NCBI RefSeq assembly: GCF_000002995.4
Contig: NW_025062478.1
Coordinates: forward strand, 8,408,001 to 8,472,000
Reading direction: 5' to 3'
Source: Brugia malayi
Taxonomy: Eukaryota; Nematoda; Chromadorea; Rhabditida; Onchocercidae
Length of the DNA: 64,000 nucleotides
Under the pieces are notes generated by a model. The model had not been told where the DNA came from. It saw nothing but the letters and a program-made list of their open reading frames with translations, and ran no database searches. Both the position numbers and the translations under genes were made by a program. Below, one piece after another: positions 62,175-64,000 of the stretch (position 1 is the stretch's first letter; the number at the start of each line of letters is the position of its first letter).

Positions 62175-64000
62175 ATGAGAGTTTGTGTAATTGGCACGGG
62201 AGCAAGCGGATTGCCTGCCATCAAAGAATGTCGCACAGCTGGCTTGGAAGTGATAGCCTATGAACGCACTAATGATATTGGAGGCTTGTGGAATTATCGA
62301 CCCGAGTTAATAGTAAGTTGATCTTAGCTTCTCAACTTCATTTCATTTTGGAACTTAAGAATTAGAAAACAGGAAGAAAGCATCAAGTACGTGCATTTGA
62401 CGTTTAATTCTTAAAATTTTCCAGTAGTCTACCAATTTTTCATCATTTCGTGTCAAGGCCAATGGGACAATTAGGGGAGCAATCCTAGATAAAAGTTATT
62501 GCTAAAATTGTCATTGTAATCTTCAGTAACATAAAGTGATGTTCACTTCATTTCAATTACATCAATTATTTCCCAAAATTTTTTGGGAAAGCTTTATGAA
62601 TTCCTTGGTATTTTTGTTGCCAGATTTTTTATCTTGGAGAACTCATATCAATAAAGTGGATTGTAGGAAGAAAAGAAAGAAATATATAATAAAGCAAGCT
62701 AGAAGGCAGCATAAATATTTACTTTATCTTCCAGAAATGTTAAAATGGGGAAGAAAAAATAAAAGTGTTCTTCCGCATTCTCACTTGTCACGTTGTTCAT
62801 CAGTAAAGATATAGTTTCTCATAGAATTAACATCTTAGCAGAGTAAGTAGAATTATAAAACGAAAAAGAAAAACGAAAAAATATAACAAAGCAAAAGACA
62901 TTGTTAAGCTGATGGAAACGAAAAAAAAGGATTTAAAAAAAGTGAGAGATGAACTTAATATAAACAAATTTAAATTTCGAAAATAAATTCAGGAGGGAGG
63001 TACAGTGATGAAGTCGACAGTAATGAATACATCGAAAGAAATGACAGCCTACTCTGACTTTCCACCACCGTCTAATTTTTGCAATTTTATGCATCATTCA
63101 AAAGTTTTTGAGTATTTGAAAGATTATGCTAATGTGAATAAGTTATACCAACACATTTGTTTTAATACCACAGTCCAGCAGGTAATTCTTGTGTTATTTA
63201 ATAATAGCACTAAATAACAGCTTCGTTGAATTAATTTAGATCATTTAAATTTATATTAGGAAAATTCAAATATCTTCAAATGTCGGAATTTCTTCAAATT
63301 CATATATTAAACGAACATATCATGCTTAAATTTGAGCTTTTATTTTGAATAAAAAGATTACATTGCATTAAGTTATAAATTTTATTGGGTTTTCATTTTT
63401 TAGGTTTCATGAACGGATAATTTTAGGATGGACTTTTTTTAGGTTTCACGGAAGGATAATTTTTGGGAAGTAAAGACAAATAACGGTGATAAGAAGCTAT
63501 TTGATTATGTAATGATATGCACCGGACATCACAGTCTTCCGCAGTATCCTCAGATACCTGGTACATCTTCATTATTTCGATAAAATCTTCGTTTGAGAAA
63601 TATTTAAATGTTTTTGTGGATTTGTTGAAAAATCTTTTGGTGCTTGTTTAACTAAGACATTTAGCATTTTCATGATATTTTCAATGTTTTTTTTTTTTTT
63701 TTTTTTTTTTTACATTTAATAGAACTTTCTTGGTTGCTACCACTACTTATTTGAAAAAGTTAGCTGACTCGGTCAGTTCGATTTAGGAAGTGAGAAATTT
63801 AAAGGACGCATCCTTCACTCTCATAAATATCGTGATTACCAAGGATTTGAAGAAAAAAATATTTTTATCGTTGGAATTGGTAATTCAGCTCTTGACATTG
63901 CTGCAGAATTATCTGGAGTTGCCAAGACGGTTAGTGTTATTGCCAATAATAAGTTATTCATTGCAGTTTCTTCAAATTAATGATTATTCAAAATTTTCGT
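62175..64000 (+). CDS. Flavin-containing monooxygenase, 5' part, cut by window edge
   Basis: Four exons are visible: 62175-62312, 62993-63181, 63443-63560 and 63787-63929, with phases agreeing; the rest lies beyond the window. FMOs use FAD, NADPH and oxygen to oxygenate nitrogen- or sulphur-containing compounds, usually at the endoplasmic reticulum. The protein begins MRVCVIGTGASGLPAIKECR, the FAD-binding GxGxxG fold, followed by YERTNDIGGLWNY. Exon 2 has the SDFPPPSNFCNFM region typical of FMO. Exon 4 has FKGRILHSHKYRDYQGF, the FMO signature zone, and VGIGNSALDIAAELS, the NADPH-binding glycine motif. The acceptor region of exon 3 is duplicated 39 bases upstream. The exact FMO subtype cannot be told. 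Confidence 0.92.
63396..63480 (+). repeat. 39-base tandem duplication of FMO exon 3 acceptor
   Basis: TTTTTAGGTTTCATGAACGG (about 63398) is repeated as TTTTTAGGTTTCACGGAAGG (about 63437); both copies continue with ATAATTTT. Only the second gives an open frame (VSRKDNFWEV). Splicing to the first acceptor would hit TGA as the third codon. Confidence 0.85.

Noticed and set aside
1..64000. CRISPR arrays, bacterial operons, rRNA, intact transposons
   Set aside because: I saw no regularly spaced repeats, no transposase or reverse transcriptase frames and no rRNA-like blocks. A dedicated tRNA search could not be run, so tRNA genes are not excluded.

Overview
The window looks like nuclear DNA of a nematode. 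It is strongly AT-rich, the genes are broken into many small exons, and introns mostly end in TTTCAG-like acceptors. Several genes have an acceptor just upstream of the start codon with no matching donor, as expected for spliced-leader trans-splicing. Protein similarities are to conserved animal genes. Base composition and intron sizes would suit a filarial (clade III) worm, but that is inference. I assembled gene models by hand from splice signals, reading phase and remembered family patterns. None was checked by alignment software or RNA data.

Layout: 1-3686 holds no gene I can support. 3731-4744 (+) is a short SSNA1-like coiled-coil gene. 6783-10641 (+) is a 592-residue L-asparaginase with C-terminal ankyrin repeats. 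11269-17104 (-) is an RMC1 homologue (Mon1-Ccz1 regulator). 18114-20588 (-) is a shugoshin. 21058-29927 (+) is symplekin, divergent from shugoshin across 469 bp. 30373-32612 (+) is a GNB1L-like WD40 gene about 450 bp behind symplekin, a possible operon partner. 33623-42015 (+) is a 26-exon peroxidasin. 42991-47741 (-) is a PLD3/4-like phospholipase D family protein. 47742-53868 is mostly non-coding but carries exons of an unidentified minus-strand gene near 50.7-51.1 kb. 53869-56861 (-) encodes a 475-residue acidic, RG-rich nuclear-type protein with a Ku-binding-like motif. 59198-61400 (+) is a CNPPD1-like cyclin-fold gene. 62175 to the right edge (+) is the first part of a flavin-containing monooxygenase.

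The genes are mainly housekeeping functions: mRNA 3'-end processing (symplekin), chromosome cohesion (shugoshin), endolysosomal trafficking and enzymes (RMC1, PLD3-like), basement-membrane crosslinking (peroxidasin) and metabolism (asparaginase, FMO). They do not form one pathway.

The most unusual signals lie in gene structure. Small tandem or inverted copies of exon ends and splice junctions recur in introns of several genes: asparaginase, RMC1, symplekin's last exon, CNPPD1 and FMO. Two introns appear to end in GG rather than AG (peroxidasin, PLD3-like) and two appear to start with GC (symplekin, PLD3-like). The orphan acidic/RG protein has a motif closely resembling the Ku80-binding A-KBM.
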